DNA of 64,000 nt, from NCBI GenBank assembly GCA_013398615.1, contig VZSR01001854.1, positions 11,051,303-11,115,302 on the forward strand, read 5' to 3'. Made by a program: the position numbers and the translations under genes. Source of the DNA: Brachypodius melanocephalos (Eukaryota > Chordata > Aves > Passeriformes > Pycnonotidae). Under the pieces are notes generated by a model. The model was not told where the DNA came from, ran no database searches, and was given only the letters and a program-made list of their open reading frames with translations. Of the stretch, positions 11,466 to 26,600 are shown in pieces; position 1 is the stretch's first letter, and each line of letters starts with the position of its first letter.

Positions 11466-14400
11466 TCTGCCCATTATAGAATCAATTAATTAAATGAAGC
11501 AAATAGTCCAGTAGCTCTCTGCTTGATTCATCTGTCATGCTATGATTATATATGTTCATATGCAAAACCATAAGAGGAAAAGACACATGTATTTTAAAGT
11601 TCCAAATAATTATCAGATCTTTTTAGGATATATGTGAGGGGTTTTGGTTTTGTTTTTATTTCATAGTACCTGAATAATTGCAAGATTGTTCTCCAGAAGA
11701 AAAGTTCTGTGCTAATATTTGATAAAAGTCATCAAGAATTTTGGTGCACTGCAATCCTGGCAATCACTTCTTAAGTGGCAGAAACAACTCTTTTCCATAT
11801 AAAGGCTTTAAAAACATAAATGATTTGCCTTTTCAGAGCCTTGTAGTGTAACTGTAACTTCTATGCCCTCTTTGATGGCAGGAGTTACACCATTCATGAC
11901 ACACTTTCTCAGTTCAGAATGGTGGAAAGAAGAATCAGGTACAGTTAGGTAAATGTTGTTTCTCTTCAAATATCAGGTCCCAGGTGATCAGACCCTTTCC
12001 TGCCAAAGATTTCATGTCACAACGGGCAGGTACTGTTCAGGGCAATAGGAATGAGAATACTGCCCATGTCATAAGTTAACAGCCATCCACTTTCAATATT
12101 CCCCTGTGTTTGACATTCATGTTTGCTTTAAATTCCTGGTTTCATGTTCTCCCTTCTTGGTCTCCTGGCAATATTTAAAGTTTTAATTATTATTAATAAT
12201 AATTTGTTATTAGCAGGGATGAATCCTGGGATCGTTATGCTGCATCTTGGAGAGTTAAAGCTATCTATGCACTGTCCAAGATGGAGGTTGTGACCTGGCC
12301 TTGAAACAACGTTTTGTAGTGTGATTTTGTTTGCAAAATATGAAACTCAACAAACTGAGTATGGAAAGTTGTCTAAATACTGCAGCAGTCAGGTCTGTTC
12401 GCCCCAGTCTTTCATTAAAGGGTGCCTATAACCCAGTAGTTAGATGGTGGAGGAGGACACTAGGGAAGATACAATTATAAATATTTTCATTCATGCATCT
12501 GTTTACATAATTAGAAGAAAAAGAGATCTAATAAATACCATATATCTCAGCATAAGGTTCACCATCACAATAGAGTTCATTTTATTTTGATAGCCTGGGA
12601 TACACTGCAGGGAAAAAATCATTACTGTTAACTTACCTTGGTAAAACAAAAGATTTGCCTCAGGCTTAAGCTGGCATTGAGGGAATTTCAGTAGGTAGTA
12701 ATGGTGCCAATAATCAACTTTATTTGTCCTTGTCGACTGAGGACATGACAGGAAGCAACGTACTTTGTATATGGCAGTAGAAATTTAACTTGGATACAAG
12801 ATGGAGACAAATTTGACTGCATGAAAATTTCACAGGGGAGCATGCAATTAAAATGACTGTGAAATCCTTATCATCCCCTAATCTGCAAAACCACCAAAAA
12901 TGTCTAGAGGATGAGCTATACATGTACTTTATTCTCTCTCAGAGCAGAGTTACAGATTAAGCAGACCATGGAGGCGCCTTTCAGCCAGACTATGGCTGCT
13001 GCTGAGATGCAACTGTACCCACCTTCTTTTGTGATGTGCACTTACAGGATATTAACTGTCTTCACTCATGTGAATCATAGATGGTTTTGCATATTATAGT
13101 ATCTTTAGATTTTTCTTATAGTATGTGATAGCAGAAGGCAAGAGCTTGAAGCAGTGGCTGCCTGCCACCACCAGACTTCAAGTTTTTGCTCCACAATGTG
13201 GTGTTACTAGACCTCTTCAAAGAAAAGGTCCTTGGAGTTAGTGCAAAAAAAATCATCTTAGAACCAGCCAAACTACTCTGGCTTAAAAAAAAAAAATAGC
13301 CCCAGGCAGACACCTGGAATGGAAAGTCTCAGCATCCATGGTTAAAGCACAGTGAAGTAAGAAGCTATTAAAAACAGTATCTGGTGAAGAGACATGTCGG
13401 CTGACCCCTGTTCTGTCTGTGCTGCTTAGCTTGTGCTTGCCAACTTCATGCATTCAAAAATCACTTGTCAGCTCTTGCCCTCACCACACAAAAGTGGCTT
13501 AAGATCATGAGATTTGAAAAGAAATCATTAAGGATGGACTTCCCTCCATTTGACTTCTGAGTGTTAGGTTTGTAGAAGTTGCATTTAAGCTTCTTTTTTG
13601 TGACCATGAAAGTTTTATTTTAAAAAAATGTATTATCAGGTAGTCAGTGGTTGCCAGAACCTATATCTTTATTTAGAACTGCATGGTTCAGAGTGAAATC
13701 ATCACAATTCATGATATTCATGTTGTTGCTTTTTAAAAGATAGCTCAGTTCCTGCAGTGATTTTAGCAGGACATTTTGAAGGAAATATTGTCAACAAATG
13801 TTCTGAGATGAACACAGAGAAATGGATTAAGTCAAATCAAAAGGGCTTGAGTATGGTCATATCTACAAAAGGAATTGGGTACAACTATGTCTGGCAGTGC
13901 CTGTTTTAAATACCTGACAGTATGGGTGTCTGGACTCTGAATCCAAGCAGCCAAAAATCAGATTTCCCAAGTTTTGAATCCTCTGAAATCTTCACAGCAG
14001 AAGTTGCTTGTTAACTCTGCCCATCTGTGTCTGTTACCTGCTTCTGCTCAAGATTCAAATCTCAAATCAGCTGTTAGATTCAGGTATTTAAAGCTTTTAC
14101 TCTAGAGCATTACCTCCTACCACTGTTATCCAAAATGTGAGTGAAGTTCGCTTTTTTGCCTTTAGAGATATCAGCATCAGAGAATTATTTCCTTCTTTGC
14201 AAAAAAAAAACCCAGAATACTTACTGGGCTGGAGACTGCCTGGAACAAAGCTGTGAGGTATTCTTGATGTGGGAAGCACCTTTTTGTAAAAATACCCAAA
14301 TACTCAGTGACTCAGGGAGCAAGAGCAAGCTTAGCTATTCAGACCAGTAATGAACTAACTTAAGTGTGGTGGCAGGTCTGGGTGCCAGTGCCAGCGCCAG

Positions 14401-16247
14401 AGATGTTTTTTTCTGTGTTTTGTGCTGAGCAGATGTTACATCCAGCAAGTAGTCACTAAAGCTAGAACTGGAGGAGCCAAATGGCTTCCTGCCCAGATGA
14501 ATGCCCTAATCTCAGTCTCTTTTTAGCTAAACTCGTGTTCATGTCCTTGAACAGAGAGTAGTCTTGCTCTCTTCACAGGAGGGCAGAGTTTGTTATTTCT
14601 CAACTAGATAATTATTTTGGACCTGGATTTACCATACTCTTACTGAATCATCAAACTTGGGGCAGGGGTTTGGACAGGACAAGAGGAAAATACCATAGCT
14701 GCCTTTTTGCATTTTTGCATTTTTGTGAAGCCCGGTTGCTTAGTTGTGCTTTAAACATACCTATTGGATCAGGCCTCTTGGCTGACAAAGAAGGAGATTT
14801 TTATGGATTCTGTTGGAATTTAGGCAGGAGGTTAGAAGCATAGTTTCTCCACAGTTTCTATGCTCAGCATGCCCAGAAGCAGAGTTCAGGCACCAAAATG
14901 GAAGTAAGCACATCAGAGGGATACATGTCAGGCTTATTGATGGGAAAGTGCAGACCATTGTGATTTAGGTAGGTAGAACCTAGCAGGAACATGCTAAGCT
15001 AGGCTTGCATGTGGCAGTTCCAGACCTGGGCTGTTATGGCATCATTCTCTACATGGTGATGTACCCAGGCAGTCTGGCGTAAGTTGGCTCAGGTATCTCC
15101 CTCGGATGTTTAATTAAGACCTGGTGACACACCCTTAACCACCCAAATCCTTTTATGTCTGATTCATCTTTTGTTACTGATTTCACTGAAAAGTTCTGCA
15201 GTTAACTCACTGAAAAAAAATAGAATAAAGCAGCAGCTAATAAGACCAATGGCTTTTAATTTGCATTAATGAAAGCACATTAAAAAATACCCAAAGACAA
15301 ACTCAAAATTCCATTTGAGATTTTTCTAGTGACATGTCAACCACTCAGGCTTTGCTTTCTTGGTAATTAATATTACCAAAACCCCTTAATAGTCTGTAAT
15401 AACCTTGTAATTCACATTTGGTCATAACCCATTCAGCATATTGTTCATAGTGGCAAGCATACAATGGTCTGGAAAACACCACCTTTAAACAGAAGTTTAT
15501 ACCAGGATCAGGCTTTTCACAATTGGAATTTCTTGTCAGGCTTTCCAATGGTAACTACTGTAGTGAAAGGATTAATGTGTATTTGTGCCAGTGCCCTGTA
15601 CTAGATGAAATCAGAAATGGCTAGTAGTATGTAACTGATTCCATATTTCTAATATACAGTGGAAATTTTTTAGACAGAAAAACCTGTTTTGTAGTGGCAT
15701 AATCTGAATCCCATGTAACCATAGTTTCATTATATTAGTCTAAGATATCCTATTAGCATATGTAGATTTCAGATACAGCAAAAATGTTCAGCACCAGTTA
15801 AGGTATAATTTCTTTTCTTTTCTTTTGCAAACGATTTCTGAGGCATGAGCTCTAATAGGATTTGGTTTCTTTCCAGCCTCTTCTGTGGACAGTGAAGACT
15901 CGATTTCATTAAAAGTAGTGGCATACAATAACATTTCTTTTAATTAGATGATCTCATGATTTCCACACGTATTTGTTCTGTGCATTATTGTTCGTTGGCA
16001 AAACTGAGCTGCTTGGTAGCGTGTGAAACCATATGTCTCAATAACATCTTATGGCAGGTGAGGGAGGATTTGCAAAACACTTGCTGACAGGACACAATGC
16101 ATTTTACTTTGATGGGGAAGTTTTCCTAAGTGAACTTTATGGCTCAGTTCTCTCATGCAAAGTCAGACCTACATGAGGCTTAGTGTCCCTTGCAGGTCTT
16201 CCTTTACCTCAAAGGGTTGTCTGTATGAAGCAAAGACTGTATAGCAC

Positions 16248-16275
16248 TGTGTGCTTCTCAGTGTGTGCTTCTCAG
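16248..16275 (+). repeat. 14-bp tandem duplication
   Basis: TGTGTGCTTCTCAG is repeated exactly twice head to tail. It is intronic, and no function is suggested by its context. Confidence 0.7.
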
Positions 16276-19200
16276 TTGTTCATCACTACAGAAAGAGACC
16301 ATCTAACACCTGTACTCTATGTAGCTGTTTTGTATTCTTTCTTCCTTTTTTTTTAATAAACAACTGTTGAATTAGGTTTTGTAAGTCTTTTACCTGCAGC
16401 TGCATTACTGTTCCTCTCCTTTGAGCTTAGGAGAAAGGGCTACAGATAATTTCAGCCGTTGCTTTTACTCTTACTCTGTTTAAATGTATAATAATTTATT
16501 TGAATTCTATGAAACATTTTGGGGTGCAAACGGAAGCAGAGAAAGAGTGTGGCAAATAGTGGTCAGTCTTTTTTAAAGGCTTTTCAACAGTATTAAGTAG
16601 TCAGTTCCACTTCCTTGAATTATTTTTTTAGTGTCATTTGCACTTTACAGCAGATCTCAGAACACTTGGGCAAACTAAGGGAAATATTTCTGGTTTTGGA
16701 AGTGATCAGCTGGAAGGGCAGAAGAGAAAGCAGATCAAGACAAATAGCAAGAGTCATCCCTACAGAGGTCTTAAATAGGAGAGTAGCTGTAGGCATTGGC
16801 CCCACTGACTTTTTCAGTGCCATACCAAACACTTGTTTAGGTGTTTTGCTGGTTCAGTGCCTCAGTGACCTTCTGTGAGCCAGGTGTGACCGGTGTGTAG
16901 GTTATGAATTGTGCAGGCAGTCTCTGAAATGCACTGAGACAGTGAGATAGAGAGATTACCAGTAGATTTATGTTGTTAGTGTTAAATTCCCCACACCCCC
17001 CTTCTCTCATTGTAACATTTTCTTCTTTCCATCCCGGCAAATGCTCAGTTACACATCTTGATTTCAGTCTCTCCAGTTTCAGCACAGAGATGGTGTGATT
17101 TCATTGACTCTAAATGGAGCTTGTTCTGATTTACGGTTGTTTGCACAGGACAAGAGTCAGGCCAGTAAAGGGCACTGTGGAGGTTTGCCTTGTAAAAACC
17201 TAATGGCAATGGATTTGACAGAAGGGGGAAGGGAAGAAGAAACTTTTAAGACTATTTATTAATCAAGAATTCCAGCAGGGAGGCTTTTCTTGCCTTAATT
17301 CTGGCAAATGTACAGATGAGAGATACTGTGCAGAGACTGTTTCTGCACAAATAGAGAAAGCCCTTCAGATGTAAACATTTGAGCAGCTGGCATGGGAGAT
17401 TAGTGGAAGGGGGGTAATAGTGGATAGTGGTTCTGTCTAAATTTAACAAATGTTAAACAAGGTTCTTGTTCTAGTTTAAGGGTTAGAGGTCAGAAAGACA
17501 ATATCAACTGAAAATACTGGCAGTTGTACAGGTCAGGCAAAGTTATTAACTAGTATTTAATTAAAAGCAACTTGCCTATCCAAAGTTCTCACACCTTCCT
17601 CCCCCCTTTCCCAAGAGGGAGGGAGGGAAAATGTATCCTGTGTAACTTCTTTGAGTTAGGGAAAAAAAAAAAAAAAGCAACTTTATCCTCCATCTATGGG
17701 AAGGCAATACTTTAGGACTTAAAGTTTTTTGATTTGATTGTGAACTTATTATATTGTTCTACTTTTAATTTTCTGCTGCTGAAAATTACATCAAAGAAAG
17801 CGTCATGCTAAGGGTGAAAGTAGTGGTCTTTTAGCTTTGTATATATGTTCATATGCTGTTTAACATCATGTGTTTTGGTTTTTTAAACCCTTGCCAATTA
17901 GTTACACAGCTAGTTATATATCATTGTAGGGTATCTGATCATGCATTGGGTTCTATGGATTTTGGTTTTTAGTCTGTTTTTAAAATGCTTTTAAAACAAC
18001 TCCTTGCCTGTTTGTTGGGATCCAGTTCACATGTGTTTTGTTGGAGGTCATTTCTTTAACAGAAGAGATTGAAGTATGGATATCTGGGACCAAATTTTAT
18101 GTTTAAAAAATCAGAGCTATGCTTTCTCAGCTGGCATTGTTATGATTTTCATTGAGCTTGAAAGTATACAAAAAGTATATAAAAAGATTTTCTGGAGAAA
18201 TGATAATGGCAGCATGGTTTACAGTATTATTTTCTTTCATCATCGTACAGTTAGATTGACCATTGGAGACTCAATGCAGAACTCACTAGAGCCAATGGGA
18301 AAATTCCTGCTGGTTTTTACTGGCTTTGGACCATGTCCTTTATGAGTTGCTAACCATTATCTACACTAGTCCATTTTAGAATCATTCTTTCTTGTCCCAC
18401 TTCAGGTTCTCAAAAGTCTTCTGACATTTTCACTGTGATCTCTTAAAATGTAAGACCTTCATTCCTTTTTGATGGGCAGTTGGCACAGATAAACCCCTTG
18501 AAGTTGCTTAGTTTATAGAGCATTTTCTCACTGGGGCAGGAAAAAACCCAAAGTAAACATGTTAAGTCTTGTAGAAGATGAATGGCAAACAGTGGCAAAG
18601 GAAGGGAGTGGCTTTCACCAACCAATAATTTGTTGCAAAAGCAGGTTTTTCTTTGCTATCTGAAGCAGTGCATACCAACAAGGGAGTAGAATTCCCAGCA
18701 CTGGTTGCCCTATTTAAGCTGTAGTTGTGCCAGTTGAAGTCTAAGTGTCGGTATATGTTGTATCTATTTCACAGGTTTTTAACTTCTGTGTCAGTTAAAT
18801 TTGGGACTGTGCTTCAAAAGTTTCTGCCAAAACTGAGCAGTGGGGAGTTCACTCCAGTGAATTGGAGTACACCAGTCTGTGGAAATAAATAGATTGGAGA
18901 GATGTGATTTCTTAATATTTCACACTAAATTCCCAAAAAACAAGGCTATGCACAGTAGGAAAATTAGTTTTTTGGGAATAATAAACATTCACACGTCAAG
19001 CTCTGGTTTCCTAAGGATATATCACTTATTTTTTGACTTGGAGAAACCTCACAGGCTACAGTATACTGCAAAGGAAGATAAAATTATGAATTTATATATA
19101 TGTATATACTAAGTGGAGAAGGCTGGTCTCCAGCACATCTGTACTTCCAGTCCCTTTGTGGTATCCTGTATCATCACTTCACATTTATTAGAAGATGGAG

Positions 19201-20544
19201 TGGTCTAGGCAAAGTTAGAGTTGAAAGAATAGCAAAAAATGTGCACAGTAGGAAAAGACTTAAAAGCCAAGGATATTAAAATATTGTTCAAGCATTACTT
19301 CAAAGAAAATTTAAAGGAAGAGTCTGCTTCTTTATTCTTAGCCTGTTCCTCTGAACCCAATTAATGAATTTGTGTGATTTTTGCCAGCATGATCAGGGTA
19401 TTGATTTTTCTCCAAAGAGGATAGTCTTTGGAGCATCCTTCAGGATGGAGAGGAAGCTTGGATTTGAATTTCATCGTCTTGGAAGATTCAGATCCTGAAA
19501 TTAATTCACTTGACTCCTTCAAGGTATAAGCATATGTATTTTTCTATCCAAATTAGTCACCTCCTTTAATGAGACAAGCTTACTTTCTGCAGGATCAACG
19601 TGTAGGTGTTATGAAACAGAAGGTGGCTGTGTACCACACCTGACCTGGATGTGCTCTATCCATTGCCCAGCAGGAGAGTGTTGTCTTTAAACCTTCTCCC
19701 CATGCCTGAACTCTCCCATGATGTCCTCCTGACTCCTTCTCTTTATTCCTGACCGTTGATCCTGCTCTGGTAGTAAATATTCAGCTGTTATAATTCCAAG
19801 TGAGTTGTTGGCATCAATCAATACCTGACCACCAAGCTGTAAGCACGATGTGAGTTTGTCTTTTGATTTTGTCTTGTGCAGAAAGCTGTCATAGCTCATT
19901 AAAGGGTTGGTCTGCTCCAGGGCTGTAGTTTGCAGTCAGAAGATGTCATGAAACTCCTGAAAGATGCAGAGAATTAGGGAGCTTGCTTAGGCCAGCCCTT
20001 AGGGCTACAGACTCAGCATATTGTACTCAGTGTGTAGTGGGTATGTGCACATTGAGGTGGAAGCATGTGTGCAGGTATCAGGATGAGCTGTGTGTGCATA
20101 CATCCCTGTGTTCCCCTGTGGATCCACATGTATGCACAGGGGTTATGTACACGCGCACCTGCACAGCCAGACATCTGAAAGAGCTAATTGAAACTGTAAA
20201 ATTCCTGGCTGCAGACTTCTGTTTCATGTTGCTAGAATCATCTTATTGACTCTGTAATTAGGATTTGTTTTAAGATTTGCGCTAATTTTAGAGTTCAAAA
20301 GCTTATTTGTTCTTCTAATTTAAGTTTTAAAGTCTTCAGAGGTTATACTGTTTTTCAGTAATATCTTTGGCAGTGTTTTATCATTACTAAGTGTAAAGTT
20401 TCCTTTTTGAAAATTCACTTTGACAGTTGGATTATTGTATTTGTCTCCCTCTAGCTAACTACCTACAGTCACCACATACTTCAAAGGGAAAAGTTGTTGC
20501 AGGAATGCATTCTAAGTTAATAAAGTATTTGTGTCAGAATTGGA

Positions 20545-20645
20545 TTATAAGGACTGGAGCTGGAAGCCAGATCCCTGAGCTTGAATGGATCAGAGCAACA
20601 CCTTTGACTTCAGAGAAATTCTGCAAATATTGGTGAAAGTTTGCC
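20545..20645. repeat. Ancient interspersed repeat relic
   Basis: The stretch runs GCCAGATCCCTGAGCTTGAA, TGGATCAGAGCAACACCTTT, GACTTCAGAG, and then AAATATTGGTGAAAGTTTGC. It recalls the amniote repeat with the layout GCCAGATCCTCAGCTGGTGTAA ... TCCATTGACTTCA ... GGTGTAAAT. It is strongly diverged. I cannot name the family with confidence. Confidence 0.35.
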
Positions 20646-23600
20646 TTTGGATATAAGGAGATTTTCTTCATTCATCAACAGCTATAATAAGTAGAGATTT
20701 TCAGAGGCCAGTAGTCTTTTATGTGTCAGAATTTCAGCAGACACTGAAAGTTTTTGAGGATTGATCATTCATGTTTCTTACCTCTGGAAAACTTGCATAA
20801 GGATAACACTTCCATTAAAATGTGGAGAAAACACTTTCTAATTCAAGTGGAATAAAAATACTTTCAGTAAAACCCAGAAATTATTTCTCCAAACCCAAAC
20901 AAAAACACACCCAAAAACCTCATGCCAGGAACTATTCCATTCATAATTCTGGTCGCCATAAAAATTGACTATGCAGACATTAAAGCAGATATTTTTAAAA
21001 TTTTATGTTTTATGTAAAGTTTCCATCTCCTCCTCCAGTATGAATTGGCATACCTACAATGAAAATATATTGAAGGTGATCAACTCTAGTGGTTTAATAG
21101 TTTCTATATGTTAAAAGAATTCACAGAGAACTTCTTCTGCAATAGTTTTTTAAAAATATTTTGAATTTCAGGAGGACATATATTGCAGATGTAACAACTT
21201 CTGTCTTCCATGAACTAAAAATGTTGGCTGATTGATTTAAAAGAATTCAGATTTCTAGAGACAATAAATTCATATTGCAATGATTAATTCATTTTGCTCA
21301 AGACTTCTGATCCATTATGTGGTTATTTATGATTGATGAAGACTAACAACCAGTGGAAAAATGTCTTTTTTTTTTCTATTGTCAGTCTTCGACCTTTTGA
21401 ACTCCCTGTTTCCTGAAGTCTATTGCCAGACCATTAGTGAAGACAGATTTTGATTTTTGGCTTCGTTGTTCAACACTATTGGATTGAGCTAATCTATTTT
21501 CATGTAGTACAAAAGTATAAGTGAAAGGAGAAACCAGCTTTTTCAAGCTTAGAAAAATGTGGCTTTTTCCATCCTCAGTCTTCCAAGATTGCTCTCACTC
21601 TATCTGCTAATGCCCTTCCAAGACAAAGTGTAAATAGCCTCTTTTCTAGTGTTCTTCCCTCTTTTCCTTCCGGCTTAATATTTTCCTATCTTCTTTCTAT
21701 ACTGGGATTGAATTTAATTTTGGAATCCGTGTGAATTTTCCTCTGTAATTCTTTCTTCAGGTTCCTTTAGAATGTGTTTTTCTATTTGAGTATGTCATTG
21801 GCTTTTGGACCTTTCTTCATAGGTTTCAAAATATTTCTTTTCTTATTTTCTTCCATTCTGCCTGATTTCCATGTCTTAATATGCATTAAATCCATACTAA
21901 AGAAATATTTATCACTCCTTCACAAATATGTGTGTGTGTGTCATCACTCCCCTTTTCTTTCAGTGCTAAATCTTTCCTGGTTTGAGTTCTGTTGTTTTGA
22001 ATTTCCCCCCACTGCCTTCATGACAAATGAGTAAGAACATCACCATCTTTCTGGGCCAGCATATGGACAGTCATGGAGTTTTCTTACAAAATATGATTTC
22101 TGTCCTGCACAGAAATCCCTAGTTCATTGTTGCTTCCCCAGGACATAAGGCAGTACTCTTATCATCACCTTCACTGAACTCTTCTGCTTTTCGCTATGCT
22201 CTTCTCCTTTTCCAAACGTTCATCTCTGAATTTCTTCAAGGACCTACTTTCTGATCAAATCTCATTAAATGTTCACTTCATTTTTTGCCACAATTACTGT
22301 TTTTGTTCTCATCCTCACTTCATGTGTTCTTTCCTACTTCTTTCACGTCTGCTTTTATTCCACTTGGACAAATACCCAGAAAGAGACTTGTAATGTTTTC
22401 CACATTTTTTCTTATTTCCTTTTATGATTCACCAATTCTTTTGTAATTCCCTGCACATCTCTCATTACAAGCACGTAGCTATCAAAAAAAAAAGTGATGT
22501 GAGTAGTTGAATTTGCCGACTCTCCATCTTTTATTGGATATTCCTTTCTGGAAATCTTTTGAAACTATTATTTCTTCCCATAGTGGCTTTACATACTGGT
22601 ATTTTTGACAGTTAAATCTATTTTCAAAATACGGTGTTTTTTTATAGGCTGACATATTGTGACAGTGCATTGTGACAAAAAGTGTTGGACTTGTGCAAGA
22701 TAAGTTTTTAGCAGTCTAGCCAGAAAGACGTAAATCAGCCCCAAGAGGGTGCATTTTAGATGTAAATTGATTCTGGTATTTTCCCAAAATGATATTAAAA
22801 GAAAGAAGGAAACGAAAAAGAGAGAACATTCTATCAAATGAGACACAAAGTTGTCCACACACTTCTGAAAGTCAAAGATAAATCATTTTACACTCGTATG
22901 GAATGCAAACAAACCTTACCCTAAGCATCTGGTGTCATCCCAGACTGTCACCCTCAGTTCAGCTTGATTTTGGAATTCACCTGAGATTGTGCCTGCAGCC
23001 TGCACTCCCTACCTCCCACGAGAGCGATGGGTAGCAGGAGCGGTTTAATGGGAACATTTGGTACCCAAAGGTTTTCCGTGCTATGTTAGTGATGGTTTTT
23101 TCTCACTAGGGTTACATACACAAAACAAAAGCAAAAGGATTTGCATTTTAGGGATTTTTAAAATACATCTCACATCCAGAGGGTTAAAAAAGAACCCACA
23201 TGCTTTGTGTGCTGTCACTCAGCCTGATGGTCTTCCACTGTAGAGCACCATAAGGGTGGAAGGGAGGTTGGCATGTTTTGGAACCTTGTGCATGTATGTC
23301 CATGTTTTCTCTGTAATATGTATGGGACTCTAAAGTGGTATTTTGAGGGACTGGCCACATATCTCTCTTTTTTAAAGACACATGCTGATTTTAGGAAATC
23401 TTCTTATTGAGATAGCTGTAATGGACAGATACTGAAGCCTGTGGCTGTTTCATGGATGTCATTGAATTTATACCAATGTTGAAGAATGTCACAATAATTT
23501 GTGTCTCATCATTTTTAGCTGCATTTTTTTAATTGAAAGTCTGGAGAATAGTATAATATTAAATGTAAAATATGTCGGTTTGTGTGACATTGAGCTGAGG

Positions 23601-26600
23601 TTTGCTGTTTTGAACATAGCATTCATTGCTTTGCTGATCACATTTGTTCACAAAAGATTGTTTAGCAGCCTAAGTATCTTTTATTTGTGGCTAAATATCT
23701 TCAGATTTCAGCAAAATAATTTTTTACTCCTTTACAAAACACACAGTGACAGAAATTAAATCAGTTATGCATTACGAAGATTTGTAGTGTGTTTTCACTA
23801 CATCCACTTGAGAGTGACTTGTCAATGCTAACAGCTCTGAATCAAAGAAATTATGCTTCTCTTCTTTTTAACAAGTTACTCAGCTGTGATTCACAAGGTC
23901 CACAGGATATAAGCTTGGTGGTTGCAGCAAAGAGTTCAATGTCCAGCCTGATGGGAGAGGACACAAAGGATATATATGTGTGTGCCTTCCAAACACCCAT
24001 TTTTACAACTGGGTCTTCCCATTAGTATCAGGCAGCATTCTACTCCCACCCTCCGAGTCATTGAGACATGGCTACCCTCTTCTGCTAATAAAGATTATTT
24101 TTTGCTAATCCTATTGGGATGCTACTTTTTTAAAAAAAAATGTGAATTTGTTTGAAACACGCTGTCACTTGCAGAAGACATGATGCAGAGACAAAAGTGT
24201 AAATTGAGTTAACTTGTCTTCCCTTTTTTGCATCTATTGCTGCAATGGAAAAAATTATTTTGTCTATTTCTCTTGATACTGATTGACTTCTTCAGACAGA
24301 CATGAATGAATTTGGGTAGCAATAATAGACAAAGGTTTTATTAAGCATGACAGGTATTCTGACTTGAGAAAATCTGAAAAGTAAAACAGGAAACAGGAGA
24401 ATTTATTTGGGGGAAATACGATCACTTTTAAATCACAAGAACTGATTTAAAAGCTTCAATTCGCAAAGCATTGAGGAATTCTCAAAGCATTGATCTGTCC
24501 TAAAATCTTGAAAAAGTGTTACTGGCTTGACAACCTCTGAGTGAATTCCTAGACTTGTATTCCACTGCTTTATATGTGCCATGGTACTTCCTTTAGTTTT
24601 GGAGAATTCAGATGAAATTTGTGATCTCAGACTGGCAGAATACTGAGGGAGGTGGGAGTAGTGGGTGATACTGCATCTGTTTCTTTATATTTGCAAGAGT
24701 TTACAGACATGTTTATGTTTAGTGGGATTCGTGTATTCCCAATCCATATTTTCTAACCTCCTAATGATTTGAGTAAAAATGTTTATATTCCTAAACTTCA
24801 AAACATAATATTTGACAGGTCATCAAAAAAAAGTAAGCAGCTTATGTGTGGATTCTTACTTGTGGGTTTTGCCATATTGATGCAGTATCCATGTGATTTT
24901 CAAATGGAAAATGAGTTTTGAATATTGCTTCACTTCTTTTATATATATGAGGCACAAGAAGTATAACAAAAACTAAAGAGCGTTCTTGGAAGCTCTCTCT
25001 GGTTTGTGCACCCTTGTTGTCCTCAGTGTAGTGGAAGGGGCCAGGGTTAATACTCATACTTGTTCCCCTACTGAGAAATTCACAATGAATCTAAGCCTCT
25101 TGGTGTGTTTTGGAAAACATTTTTCCTGGAGGCTTCCATTTTTCTAGTTCCTTTCCTTGAGTGGTTGTTCTTTCAGCTTTTCTACTGGAAAAGGAGTTGG
25201 ACGTCACAGGAGTTGCAAAGTGAATCCAAATCAGTTGGAGCTAGAAACCAAGGCTGGACTCTTAGCTGTGAAGATACTTTCTATCCCATGAGCTTACCTA
25301 AGTGAAGATGAGAAGTAATCAGATAAGCTTCTAGAAAGGGAAGTTATGCTTAAGTTACAAGGAAAAAAATTAATGATAAAGACAATTAGAAGAAAAACAG
25401 CGTCATTGCAAATGGTGCAGACCTGTATCAGAGGAAAATTTTAGTAACGTGTGCAGTGACAGATTGGCCTATTGGTCACTTTAGCACTAGGAGATAAAAT
25501 AGATGGTTTTGTATGGGATGTGACTGCTTTACACCTGGCACTGCTAGGATTTCTGTTCGAAAAACTCTGTACTAAAACAAGAGGAATGTGGTCAGCCACG
25601 CTGAACTGGCAGGGGCACAGGAGACAGAATGTTCTCAGACATCTCTGGTTCTGGCTGTGTCAGTTCTGGTGTCTACCAAATGGGCCCTGACCACAAGATC
25701 TGGAACTGCTATCTAGATGCTCTGATAGACTCATACAAGTGTAAGGTAGCACTAGTTGTGCAGACTTCAAATTATAACACAAAACTTTTACAGTAAGAAC
25801 TTGAGAGTCTACTTTCAAGACATATAAAATCAACACAGTGCAGCCTGTGTAAATAACTGTTGTGGGAATGAAACAGTTTCTTCTCTTATATTGTTGTGAT
25901 GTGTGACCAGATAATTTCGTACCAACAGCAAAATGCAGTGAGATAATAAAGCAGCATAAAGTAAATGCCTTTTTTTTTTCAGTTCAGAACAGGAAAAGGT
26001 TAACTTTTTTTTTCCTTCTGACTGCAGACTGTCAGCACAAGTGCTTCAGGGAGTACAAAAAATAAACTGTATTCAGTGTGGCTGGTTAGAAAGGAAAGTC
26101 TGAGTAGTCACAATTTTTTTATTTGTTTTGTTGGGTTTTTTTAACTGTCTCCCAGCAATCTCACGACTGCAGGATAATGCTATAAGTTTTGAAGCAGGAG
26201 TTTGGATTAATTAAGTTTCTGTCAATTTTAGTGCAAATTTGGTGTAATATCAGTGTCATGTCATGGAAAGCTGCCTCTAAGTTCACTTTGCGCAGTAGGT
26301 CTGATATAACCTTGTCTGGAATTTTATATGGCTAGTTGTAATCATTTGTGGTATCATTCAGCTAATCAATAAAAGTTTGCATTAATAGAGTTTGAATGTC
26401 TAACAGGTATAAATATTTTTGCTGTCACTGAATAGATGGATTTGTTTGCCCACTGTAAATCTTCCCTTTCATATTCACCCATAGTACACTGGCAGAAAAA
26501 ATTTATATCCTTTATGATACTTTTATTTTTTGTCTCTATTTTGAAAACATAAAGCTCTTACTTTTTTGTTAATACATGTGATACTTTTAGTGCTTGAAAA

